Position numbers and translations under genes: made by a program. This document shows positions 9,036 through 21,900 of a stretch of 64,000 nt of DNA, in pieces; positions within the stretch are counted from its first letter, which is position 1, and the number at the start of each line of letters is the position of its first letter. The notes under the pieces were generated by a model, which was not told the DNA's origin, made no database searches, and saw only the letters and a program-made list of their open reading frames with translations. Origin of the DNA: Batillaria attramentaria (Eukaryota; Mollusca; Gastropoda; Batillariidae); NCBI GenBank assembly GCA_018292915.2, contig JACVVK020000213.1, forward strand, positions 798,501 through 862,500, in the 5' to 3' direction.

Positions 9036-12000
9036 CTGCGTAGTCAACAAAGCAAGATGCTTACATGTATTTCTATCACACACATCTCGGCACAATACTG
9101 TTATAAAACAGAACTCGCAAGTCGGTTAGTATCAGTTTACACTTCAAGTTCAATTTTCTGAACGAATTTGCAGATCTAGGATTCAAAAAAGGTGTATTAG
9201 TAAACGAGACATTTCTGTTATTAAAGCCTGTTTCTGTCGTAGAAGATTAAAATGATTTCGTTCATAAAAATCGGACAACGAAACGGAGAACAATAGCTGT
9301 ATGAATAGTCATTGATGACTCCCTTATGCTGATCGTGATACTAGCATAACATGTCAGGTAACGCCATTGATTATGAGGAAACGTGCTTTCAGTGACTGAC
9401 TGATCGATTGGAAGGTTAAATGGTAGGAACATTGATTGAGAGGTAGGTTGCTTGAGCAGACTGGATCCTGGAGATAAACCCCGTTACTTGGAATCAGCCC
9501 CCACTTTCAATCATGAACAGTTCAAAGTCCCGCCTGAAGCCACATCTCTCCATCCTCCCATAGCTTTGCCGTCTCGTTGTTCTGCTGGTAACTGTGTGTG
9601 TGCGTTTTCTTTGGTGGAGGGTGTCGCACATAAGTTTTATCAGTTTTTTTCGGTTTTTGTCTGTCTTGTGTTTTTTTGTATCTGTCGTTTTTTTCGATTT
9701 CATCAGTTAATATATATAAATGTGTGTTATGTGTGACGCGCATAGAGCTTACAGCAGATTAGGCGCTAGTACTTGTATAAGTATAAAACTACTGCAACCA
9801 ACCTCTCCTGTATCAGGAAGCTGAGACACGTGGATGTCTACGCCCGGATGACCGCTAATGGCGATTCCACCATTAATGAAGTGGCCAGCTGATACCCACA
9901 GGACCTTGAAGCGGGCGTTCGGGTCAGCATCACCATCAAAGAAACAGCGGAGGGTGTTCGCGTTGAGAATCGCCACTTTGGGCTCGCCAACGTCGGGGCG
10001 GTTTTCTGTGGGGATCAGAAATGTACAAGAAAGTCTGGACTGCACGACCTTTAGCAGTACAATATTTTCCTTAAAAGCCTTTAGCACGGCAAGGTAATTC
10101 TTTAATTCAAGTAGTTGTTTGTTTTTTTAAATCTTGTTTGCACATAAATCGAACATAATCCGAAAACCCTATCCTGGTTTAATCGTCGTGAACTTCGCTT
10201 AGAAATCATGTTCACGAACGCTGGCAGCTTGCACACACAAAAAACTAAGTATTTCTTATCAACTGCTTATTTATTCTTGAAGAATACTGAATAACTGTTA
10301 AGCGATTAAATCGTCAAAAACTGTGCCTGATGACAAGAAAGGTTAAATTTGCAGCCCTGGACATATTATAAGCTAGAAAAATAGAAAATACACAAGTTGC
10401 TGGAAAATTCCAAAAAGTAGTAGTATTCTCACGATGCTGAACAGTCCACTGAGTTGAACTGGTCTGTGCCCGACACATCTCATGCGAGTCAGCAGGGTTG
10501 GGGTCACCGTCTTGGTAACACACTTCGTTGATCAAGCAAGTGTTGGGCTGTGCAAAACAGACGTCATTGAAAAAGATCTCCTCAAAAAATAATACGTATA
10601 CCTATTTTGTCTCTTCTTGTCTATAGTCTCGTTTCTGTCTCGTCTTGTCTAGTCTCATTTCTGTCTCGTTTTGTTTTGTCTCGTTTCTGTCTCGTCTTGT
10701 CTAGTCTCATTTCTGTCTCGTTTTGTTTTGTCTCGTTTCTGTCTCGTCTTGTCTAGTCTCATTTCTGTCTCGTTTTGTTTTGTCTCGTTTCTGTCTCGTC
10801 TTGTCTAGTCTCATTTCTGTCTCGTTTTGTTTTGTCTCGTTTCTGTCTCGTCTTGTCTAGTCTCATTTCTGTCTCGTTTTGTTTTGTCTCGTTTCTGTCT
10901 CGTCTTGTCTAGTCTCATTTCTGTCTCGTTTTGTTTTATCTCGTTTCTGTTTCGTCTTGTCTAGTCTCGTTTCCGTCTCGTCTCGTCTCGCCTCGCCTCG
11001 TTTTGGTTTGGTTTGGTGTCGGTTTTCTTTTTTCGTTTTCTTTTGTTTTCGTTTGTTTTGTGTTTCAGTAACACTGACATCTAGATCACATGATATCACG
11101 CGGATATTTCCACCTCTATTTCAGTGTTTCCTGACCAGTCACTGAGTAATTCTCCTGAGTAATCCATATTATATAATGTTTTATTGTTGTATCACCTTCT
11201 GTGGGCACCCGTGTTGTGTGCAATCCCGACAGGTGGAATCGAACACAGTGATGTTCATCGTGTTGCCATAGAGAACGCCGTCACTCGTCACAGACACTCC
11301 AAATGTTGCCACTGACCGATCTGAAAGGGTGAGTACAAGATGAAGATTACGCAAAGAACCGTTACAATCGCCGTGTAATCATCAAACCACAACGAATATG
11401 AGGTCACACTATTGATGTCATATAGAGGCTGTACGTCTCGTAAAAAGGAACATTGCAAGTGCCAAGATCTCGGACAGCCCGAAACAGTGTACCTGGTCTG
11501 ACGTAGCATGCACGTAGTCTGGATCAAGGTGGTCGTACGTTGGCCGAACCTTATTTGCGGCTCTCTGACTGTGTGACGCGTCTCAGTTTCGCGATAGAAA
11601 ATGGAATGTTTCTTGTTAAACGGTGCTTCAGATGTAACGTTCACATCAGTGTGACAGAACTTCAGTCTCGTTCTCGTTCAACTGGGAGTCCTTATATGAG
11701 GTTGTGTGTGTGTGTGGGGGGGGGGGGGGGGGGGAGAGAGGGGTATTGAGACAGGAAACGTTATTGGGTGGGGTATGAAGACAGGAAACGTTATGTGGAG
11801 GGAATACCTTTTTTCACTCTAGCATCGGGCAGAGGACAGGCCAGTCTCCCGCTTGACAACAGTTCGGCCGGCTCAATGTGAGGCGTCGAAGAGAGGGAAC
11901 CATCTGGCTGTAATTGGTAAAATTTCAATAATTTTTTTTACGTAACAGTTTTAAAAGACGGCGATGTTTTCGTTCTGTTTCTAAAACTTCAGAAGCTTAA

Positions 12001-12623
12001 AACTAAAATTAGAATGAAAATTAAATGTGCGATTTTACTGTTGCTGCTGATTTCATTTTTTTTTTTTAAATTAAAGAATCGACAGGACATCAGAACCGCT
12101 TATTCACCATCACTTCGCGGATCGCACAGTGGAAATTGTCAGACATCTCGAAGTTGCTGGCATCGAAGAATACTTTTTTGCACGGGCGTTGATTAATGTC
12201 ACAAAGGTTGGAACTGAAAACAAGCAAAGAAAACAAACACACAAACATATTTCAAAACGATTTTATTTTTTATTTTGCTTTTTATTTTAAAAAGCAAAGA
12301 GTATCCTACGTTTCAAGCGTGGTTGTTTTGTTGTTGTTGTTTTGTTAGGGTGTTTTTGTTTTGGGTTTTTTTGGGGGGGTGGGGTGTTTTGTTTTGTTTT
12401 TTGGGGTGGGGGGGGGGGGTATTGTTGGTTTTGTTTGTTTTATTGTTGTTGGTTTCTTTTTGTTTGTTTTTTTGTTGGGGGGGGGGTGTTTTTTGTTTTG
12501 TTTTGTTTTTCGGGGGGGGGGGGGGGGGTGTTGTTGGTTTTGTTTGTTTTATTAAATAATAATAATAATACATAGCTCTTATAGAGCGCCGTTCTCCAAA
12601 TTCAAGGACTCGCTGCGCGTTAA

Positions 12624-12709
<86 letters not shown>

Positions 12710-13700
12710 ATTTACATCCCCTCAGCATACATACAATTGGCAGTGCAACGAACTCATGATGCACACAGACTTAACAGAGGTTTAGCTATCGAAGGCTTGG
12801 CGGAAGAGGTAGGTCTTCAGATGCGATTTAAACAGAGGCAGTGAGGTCTGAAGGCGGAGTTCGATTGGCAAGGAGTTCCAGACAGTCGGGGCTAAAAAGC
12901 TGAAAGAGCGCTCTCCGGCAGTTTTCATGTTACGCTTCGGAATTTTGAGAAGTTTTTATTGTTGTTGGTTTCTTTTTGTTTGTTTTTTGTTTGTTTGTTT
13001 TGGTTTGGTTTTTTTGCGGGGGGGGGGGGGGGTCTTTTTTTTTGTCTGTTTGTTGGTTTTTGGTTTTTGTTCCTTTTGGGGGACGGGGGATGGTGTTGGG
13101 GGGGAGGGGTGGGGGGGGGGGGGGGCTTGTGTGTTTGTGGCATAGAACATACGATGACTCTTATATCTACTCACCCTCTTATTCTGTTTAGCTGCGGTCC
13201 TTTGTTCGCCTCAAGCTGACAATTCGCCCCAGTGTACCCAGCTTCACAGACGCAGTTTCCCCGCTCACAGTGGCCGTGACGTAAGCAGACGATGCTGCAT
13301 ACTTCAGAGGAAATCTCCGGTTTCAGCACGTTCTTTCCGTCAGGAGAGGTGACGTAGTTGTTCGGATCGTTACTCAGCTCCATCTGGCATTGCGTTGTGA
13401 AGGACGACACTGCAGACTCCACGAAGTCGAGACTGTCGGTGTACTGGAGAAGAAATTGGGTGAGGAGAATGCGGAACAGCGAAAACTATCCGCGTCTAGC
13501 AAGTAGCACACAACAACGTTGAAAAAACACAATTTATGCTAACCAAGTGCTTGAAGTCTGGGCTCTTGCAAGTGTTTGGTGTGTCGTGTCATGACGTCAC
13601 AGACCTGAATTTGGGTCAGAGCGGGTCACTGGTACGACGACTATAAGAACACAACTACCATTTGATAACAAGGACAGGCCTTTAAATTGTGTTTCCCATC

Positions 13701-13763
<63 letters not shown>

Positions 13764-13766
13764 ATA

Positions 13767-13800
<34 letters not shown>

Positions 13801-13855
13801 TGTTCTTGTATGGCGCAGAAAGTCTGCCCAAGAGCCGGAACACTCAGTGCGCGCT

Positions 13856-13889
<34 letters not shown>

Positions 13890-13895
13890 CGACGG

Positions 13896-13981
<86 letters not shown>

Positions 13982-14704
13982 CGGACGTGGGATACAGGGG
14001 AGGATACAGTAAAAAATTTAGTTGAAAGCTTGCCGAAACAGATAGGTTTTAAGGTGTGCCTTGAACTGTGACAGAGTAGGGAGATTCCTAAGTGAGACGG
14101 GCAAAGAGTTCCAGATTTGGGGAGCAGAGTAACTGAAGGAACGTTGGCCATAAGTTTTCAGACTGACACGGGGTATTTTTAATAGTTTCTCAGAAGACGA
14201 GCGAAGTGAACGGGATGTTTCATACGTAGTGAGCTTCTCTGTGAGGTACTGCGGGAGGGATTTGTCGAAATGACGGTAGGCCAGTGTTGCTATTTTATAC
14301 ATAATACGGTATCGAACAGGTAGCCAGTGCAAGAGGTGTAACATGGTCACGTTTACGCTTTTTGAGAATAAGACGCGCTGCGCTGTTCTGTACACGCTGA
14401 AGGCGGTTGATTTGATCAGCTGGCAGGCCAACAAGGACAGAATTACAAAAGTCTAATCTAGATGTAACAGTTGCATTGATGAGTCGGGCAGTGGAGGATT
14501 CAGACAAGAGGGAACGAATAGAAGCGATTTTCCTGAGCGAAAAGAAGGCCGAACGACACACGGCACCGATGTGGCTTTCCATGGACAGAGTTTGGTCTAC
14601 AGTTACACCGAGATATTTGACAGAGGGCTTGAGAGGGACGGTGGATCCAACAAGTGACAAGGAGTCTGATGAAATCTGAGACACCCGGGACTGAGTCCCA
14701 GCAA

Positions 14705-14780
<76 letters not shown>

Positions 14781-15602
14781 CAAACCAAGAACCTAAAACA
14801 AATGACAACTAAAAGTCGCTCCTACCAAGATATCAACCACGCAGTCATCCAGCGTGTTGGTTTTCATATCTTCTTTGTGTCCACAGTGGGAAAACAGCTG
14901 TGCTTTCTGTAGTGCATTGTCACATTCCTCCTTCGCTTTTTCTTCCGTGATTCCACTTGGCGTCGGCCATCCAACGCCTGACAAGTCTTCTGGGGCTAAG
15001 GTGACATCAGATGAAATAAAATTAGGCAAGCCAAGAGACAAGGTAAGATACCATGCTAACATTAGACAAGCAAGTTAAGGCAAGAAAAATGTATGAGCTC
15101 CTGAAGACACTTCCGCAATGATTCCGCAACTGAAACTCGTAACGATGTGATAACGGGGTGCTCCGGTGCCCCTGTATTTAAACAACACCGTTCGCTCAGG
15201 CTGAACCCTCCTGGTGGGATTTTTTTTTCTGAGAGGCGCAAATGCGCTAGAGCGTTAACAGCCCCGGCATTCGTGATGGCGTCAGTAGGTCTCGATTCCA
15301 AAGTCACGTTTGACTGATAATTCCTTATTCGCGGACTTTCCCGGGCCGCGATGATAACTGGAAACGGGACCAAGCAGACACCGGAAAGCTCATTACCCGC
15401 GCGAACGGTAGCCTGTGACCAGCTCTTAGATATGCAGATCTTGAAGTAGTCAGTAAGCTTACTCTGGTACTGCTGTGGGTTGAATGGTGGGTCCACCTCG
15501 TCCTCGTCCTCGTAGATAGCGGATCTCTTGGACCAGCCCGAGTTGCCTTGCAGGAAGGCCGGTACAGTGTCCGTCACGTCCCGACAGCGTCCGGAGCACT
15601 AG

Positions 15603-15685
<83 letters not shown>

Positions 15686-15872
15686 TAGCCATTTGTGCCG
15701 CGAGAACATCAACAAGCGCTAATCTATAGGAGTGACCGACTGTGTCCTTTGCCCATCTAAATGACCAGTTATGACTCGCTTAAAATAAAGTGTGGCCGAC
15801 CTGTCTGTCTGAACTTAACAGTGTTCAGTTTGGGTAGCTGTACTTAAACCTTCCCCCGCCTCACCTACCCCC

Positions 15873-15903
<31 letters not shown>

Positions 15904-18861
15904 ATTAAACTGCTCATTAGGACTGCCTTCAATCAGTTTTGTGGGTTTTTTAAACGGTTTGTATTACTCTACACTATTATTATTATTACCACTACACCCA
16001 CTTGCATTCTCTGTGTTGGAGCTTCAGCAGTCTTTGTACAGTCCACTGTCGCCTGACTTCCAGTGTCGTCACACGAGCAGTACCGCTCCTCTTGTGTAGT
16101 GTTCATGTTGGCGGGGACATTTTGGAACAGACTTTGTGCGGGATGGTTGCTGCATAAGAAAAATAAACAGAAAGCAAATCACTTCATCGCTTCAAATTAG
16201 ACTGAGTAGAGGCACTATCAGGAGGCTCCTTTTTCTTTCTTTTTGTTGTTGTTGTTGTTGTTGTTGGTTGTTTTTTCGTTTCTTCTGATGTCAGAGTGAG
16301 ATGTACAGATATGAAGATATACGAAACAAAAGTACATTTGGTAATACAGTAAATGCTAAGTAGCAGTAGTTTAGGCTTCAGATACCCTTCGGTTGGAAAA
16401 TAACCAGTATTACCCTTCCGTTTATCCCATTTAATGGCGCGATTGGGGGTTCCTTTGCTAGATTTTGAATATTACAACTTGTATTTGAAGTTTTAGTATT
16501 CCGGGAAGCGCAAGATAATGAATTTCGATTTTTGACAGTTTCGCTTTGGGGTTTATATCCAACGTCAGTGTTTTGTTTGGGGAAAAAAGACTGGATTGTT
16601 ATTGTTTTAAATCTTCTTTCAAAACGCATTTGGGCGTCTCAGTAATTCGTTTGCTGCAAGTCGTAAAAATCGTTAGCTGCACTAGGACAGCCGGGATAGG
16701 CGAATGATAGAGCGTTGGACTTTCAGTGAGCCAGCTCGCATTTCAGATCTAAACATGCTGATGGCGTTTAGAAACAATAACGTCATTTGTCATGTCTGTC
16801 TGCATGCATTTACCGGACAAACTATCCCTAGACGCACAAAAGTGTGGTTTATCGTTTGGTACCAAATTTAGCACTGAGCACTGAGTTGTTTCTGGGCAGT
16901 TCTGGGCAGGATATGTCTGCAGCCCTAGTCATGAGATGCTCTCGTCAAGGTATGACGCCATGCATGACGTAAGTTTTCCTACGTCATTGTCAGAGTTTTG
17001 CAGAGAATGTAGTGTCAATCCCGAGTCGAAGTAAACTCAGGTTGAACCCGCGTTGTAGTGTAAACTGCCTCTATATTTCACAGCTGAATACCTCCACGAG
17101 TTGGTGAAGGCCTGCGGGCGTGACGGTGGGTGAAGTTCCACCTGACCGCCGCGATGCGTGAATTCGTTGTTCCTGTTTCCGTCGAACGTCCCACAGATGC
17201 CCCGTGCTCGGCCGTTGTCCGTGCTGGGAATGAGCATGTGCGTGTCCATGCTCTTTGAGTTTGATGACACTTGCATCCCGAAGCCGGACGGCATGGTTAC
17301 CTGGAAAATGAGTCAGTTGAACCAAATGTGAGGCCTGACTCGCATGTCGGTGGCGTTACTTGAAAAAAAAAGTTAACAAAACGCTTCTCAGCGAACCATT
17401 TCATGGTTTCAATACATTTGTAACCATAGTCTTTGGTCTCAGGGTTGATTTGGGTTTCTGCTGACACATAGGACGTCGCGCTAGGCCGAACGCCGCTACA
17501 GGCGAAAAGAATGCCGGTGGTCAGTATGGCCGCCTTGTGAGTAGCCAACTTCAACTGCTGATAAATTATCTCTGTCAGTTTTAGTAGTACAGCTTTCATT
17601 TTTATTTTGAATTAAACTGCATAACCAATAGATTGCAGTGATCTACATACCACAAAATTGATAAGTTTCGACTTATGGTCCCTTTTGTGAGAACGGGTCA
17701 CATTTGACCATCAGTGCCTTCAAAGAAAGTGCAAATATACGGAAAGAAATAAGTCTACCGTCAGTTTGCAAACATGCTTATCAACTTTATGGCGCGTTTA
17801 ATCTTTCGCCGCCGTAGGCGACTTTAGTCGACTTGCTGTTCGGCCCTCACAGACGACTTTTGTCAACTTTAGGATCATGTCAGGGAGACCATATTTCACG
17901 GGGCGAAGTATTTGGACAGGCATATGTAACCACTGTCAGGGATCCAAGAACACCCTACCCTTTACCCCTCGAACTAAAACTTTTGAAAAACGCTCTGAGA
18001 TATAAGCATTTAAAGAGACCCACTGCCCATAGTTCTAACACTTGGCAAAACTTGGAAACTTGGCGCTGGCACGTGCTGTTCCTTTAGAAATTTGGCGGCG
18101 AAAGAGTTAAAAAAAAAAAAAACGGTTGGTGCATAGGTCACAAATTCTTCAATTACAGTGATGTGGTGCCCGTCAGAGGAGCGCTGAATCCTTGTGAACT
18201 CCCTCAACCGCCTCCTGAGGGAGGTGATCACTGGTGACGTGTGACGGTCACCGTAGCGTTGATCACACTGACTGATGCGAACGACGTCACTTTGCTCCCG
18301 GATGGCCAGACCGCAGATACAGGCCACTCTGTGGCGGCTGCTGCCACACGGCCATGTGCGGACTTGAACCTGTGACATGAAACAACAGTGTGTGAAGCGC
18401 AGGGCTTGATATCCTTGAGAACAATGATGGGACAGATGATGTCCTAGTTCACCGAAACAGTATAGTCCTGAATACTGTTCAGTGTGATGCAAAAATGACA
18501 GGTCACGTCTTTTAACAAGGTAATCGGACATTCCGAAAATGAATCGGCCTGTAACGCTTGTCCGACGCGGACATGAACGCTTTAAGTACAGGCAACTTTA
18601 GAATACAACAGAAAGGGGCTGTCGCTATATTGATCAGTCCAAACAGTTTGTGAACAAAAACAAAACAAAAAAAAAGAAACCACAGTCGTATGTGTAATTT
18701 CCTGATTAAAGGGTCATTAGGACGTACAAGAGCCAATTAATTCTTTTCCACTAAGTATTAGTTAAGTCTGCAATATGCCTTCAGCCACTGCGCTGTACAA
18801 GAAATCGCTTAAATATTTATTATTTCATTATCTTGACATTCTAGCGTATATTGCCACCCTG

Positions 18862-18926
<65 letters not shown>

Positions 18927-21900
18927 AGAATTCAATACTTCAAAATTTCTGTCGGGATTTTGGTACAGCGTGTAGTCACCAACATCAAACAAGTGGAAGG
19001 TCCTGGATGAGAAGTGAATTAGGCATTACAAAACGGCATGAAATCACTACGCCACTGAATGGCATTCAGCCTTAGAACAATAAATGAAATGAATCTACCA
19101 AAAGAAAAAAGACCCCTGAAAAGTAATACATATGCTTATTGACATTAGTCCAACATGATCTAATTGTATCTATGCTATGGTCCCCATTAATTTAGTCCAA
19201 CATGATCTAACTGTGTCTATGCTATGGTCCCAATTAATTCTCGGACCCTCACGTTCACAACGCTTGAGTGCAGAGGTCCCATTTATGGGATTACCACTTT
19301 ATATTTGTATTCTCAGTCATGTCATGAGTTGCAGAACTAAATACAGCCCTAGCTAAACGGGTTTCAACCGGTCGGTCGAAGCTACATCCTATTAGGCTAG
19401 ATAGTATAGTACATAGAGGCTTAATGAAGAAAGATAACGACAATAAGAGATCTACAATGAGATTTTCGCTCTTTCCTTTGGGGGTTGAAATGGAAAGGGG
19501 TGGATTGTTTAACGTCTTAGCACATTAGTAGAGTTCTACATGCAACACATTGACGTTTTCTGGTTGTTTAAACAAGGTTTAGTTGTGCATCTTTATCGTG
19601 TTGTTAACAGATATCTGTATTGCCAAAGCTTAAAGTAGTGGGAAAAGAACACCGGGAAAGAGTTAGTTATTTGTGGTTTTCCGCCGCGCAAGCAAGAAAG
19701 ACTATTTCGCGGCTACCAAAGTCCCTTTCTATCAGATCCTTTAAATACATAACAAAAATTTCACGTTAAAACAGAATGTAAATGTAAGTTAAAAAAATCT
19801 CTGGTTTAAACGAAATAGAATACATGTCCCATCTTTTCACAGTCCAAGGTTTTAGAGAAGTTAGAAGTCTAAATCTTATAGAATAGATTTGATTCTTTTG
19901 AGAAACTGAAGATGAAATCAGGAGGAAGGGGTGGGGGGAGGGGGGCAACACCTCACCAGGAGATAAATGACGCTTTTCCGTCAATTTTCCAAACTGTGGC
20001 AAAGACGTCACAGTGAAAGTGAGCTGTGTGCACCAAAACAGCTCCCAAGGAGCTAGAGAAGCACTAGCCATGGTCTCCCCTCTCCTGAATCAGGATGTGT
20101 CTTCCCCGAACACTCATGGGTTATCCCGAACCAGAGAAGCACTAGCCATGTCTGTAGCACCAACCTACCTGCTATACTCCATGCCGTGAAAATGCGGATC
20201 CCCGGTCCCTGAGCAGGTCTGTGTGATTTCGTCCTTAGCTACGACCTGAAAAAGAAAAAAAAAAATGCACACACAGAGCAAGGGATGCTTTAGCTACGCT
20301 TGAAGAAGTTCGTACTGGCATAGGTCAAAAGTGATCCTTTTAGTAGTATATCAAATGTACAAATGTCTGACAGACAAGAAGAAAATTTGTCAGAAGGCTC
20401 AACGTTCCGTCTAGTTACAAGAAAACTTTTTTTTTTCTCTCCTTCGCAGAAATTTCTTTTCGTTTTTCTTGTGACTGTCATGCACAAAAACACGGAAGAA
20501 CAGAAAGACAAATGTTAATAGTCATAACAGAGTTATTCAAGGTTCAAAGACAGAGGAACAAGAACATCTGATTTCTGAAACTATTTCGCTTGCATGCTGA
20601 AAATCTGTAACATTAGTGCGTCGTTTAGTTTGAGTTCATGGCTTTTGAAAAATAAAATTGCGATCGGTTTGTAAAAAGTAAAAGAACAATACCACCTCTT
20701 TTTCTTCTCTCCCTCCCTCCTTCCCCCCCTCCCCCCGTAGTACCCATCTTTTTTGTGTCTAATGTCTATGCAATCTTGCTTTGCTGGCCATCCGCCACGG
20801 GCATCTGCACGCGCATAATAATGTCGCTGAACGACGCCACTCAAATGACGTCACCCCATGGTCGTCACTTGATAATAAATGCAATGAAACAAAGCAAAAC
20901 AACAACAACACAACCACCACCACCACCACCAACAACAACAACAAAATCAGAGTGACCAGTAAGAATTCTCACTTGCACAAAAAATTTAAAAGTTTTCCCC
21001 AGAAGGCTTTCATCTGTAAAATATACGGCGCCGTAATTCTAGTTTGGTCGATTGTTGCATGTTTTGATGATTTGTTTCTTTCTTTTTTTTCTGTCGCCAC
21101 ACCAAAACACAATCACCAACAAAAATAACTAAACGACAGCAAGCAAGCAAATAAACAAACATAAAACCCCAGGAATTCAGAAATCATTGCACTCAGTTAC
21201 CTTTACAGGAGCGATCTGGTGCGTATCGAAAGCGGCCAGGTAGGACCCTCCCCCGGCAGTCAGGACCGGGTTAAAGTGGATCTCAAGCGATTTGTCGCCG
21301 TCTTTGATGTTGTCCCTGGAAGCCAGCACCGGAATGGTCACGGACGCCGTGTTTGTCGCATTGTTCCAGTCCGTTGAGCAGAGGTTGTATTGGCATGAGT
21401 TGGGGATGGCCAGGTTGTCTGTGAAAAATAATTATAATGAATGAATGAATGAAACGAACCCCGTGCATGACGGCTGTATCCCAACCTTTCTTTCCTGTCA
21501 TATGATATATATTTTTTATAACCGAACCAGGTGATTACTGTACCAAACCCCCTCTCTTGTTTTTCTCTCTTTTTTGGGGGAGGCTGTTTGGGGGGGGGGA
21601 TGCTTTGTTGATTTTGTTGTTTTTGTTGTTATTTGTGGGGTTTTTTTTTTTGTTTCTTGGTTGTTTTTCTCGGAGGTGTGGGGGGGCGTCTTGTGTTGTT
21701 ATGTGTTTGTTTCTTATTGTCTAGTTGGTGGTTGGGTTTTGTTGTTGTTGATGTTGTTGTTTGTTTTGGGGGGAGGGGTGGGGGAGCTTTTATTGCTATG
21801 GGATCTACAGATGGGTTAGATATGTAGCATAAATTTTGTTCACTGAAAGTGACAGTTTTGTCATAACGTTCAGGCTGTTATCGTGGTCGGTGTAAACGAA

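Larger units (their letters stand above)
19010..20160. other. Intron 9 of paralog 1
   Basis: No exon. It holds a 47-bp tandem duplication (19,144-19,240), a dispersed repeat (19,245-19,420) also present at 56,940-57,130, and a motif at 19,680-19,722 (CCGCGCAAGC, then TTCGCGGCT) shared with 25,206-25,252. Confidence 0.6.

Noticed and set aside
10863..11145. Two overlapping 78-88 codon frames on opposite strands
   Set aside because: They are products of the 52-bp minisatellite, whose length permits stop-free reading.
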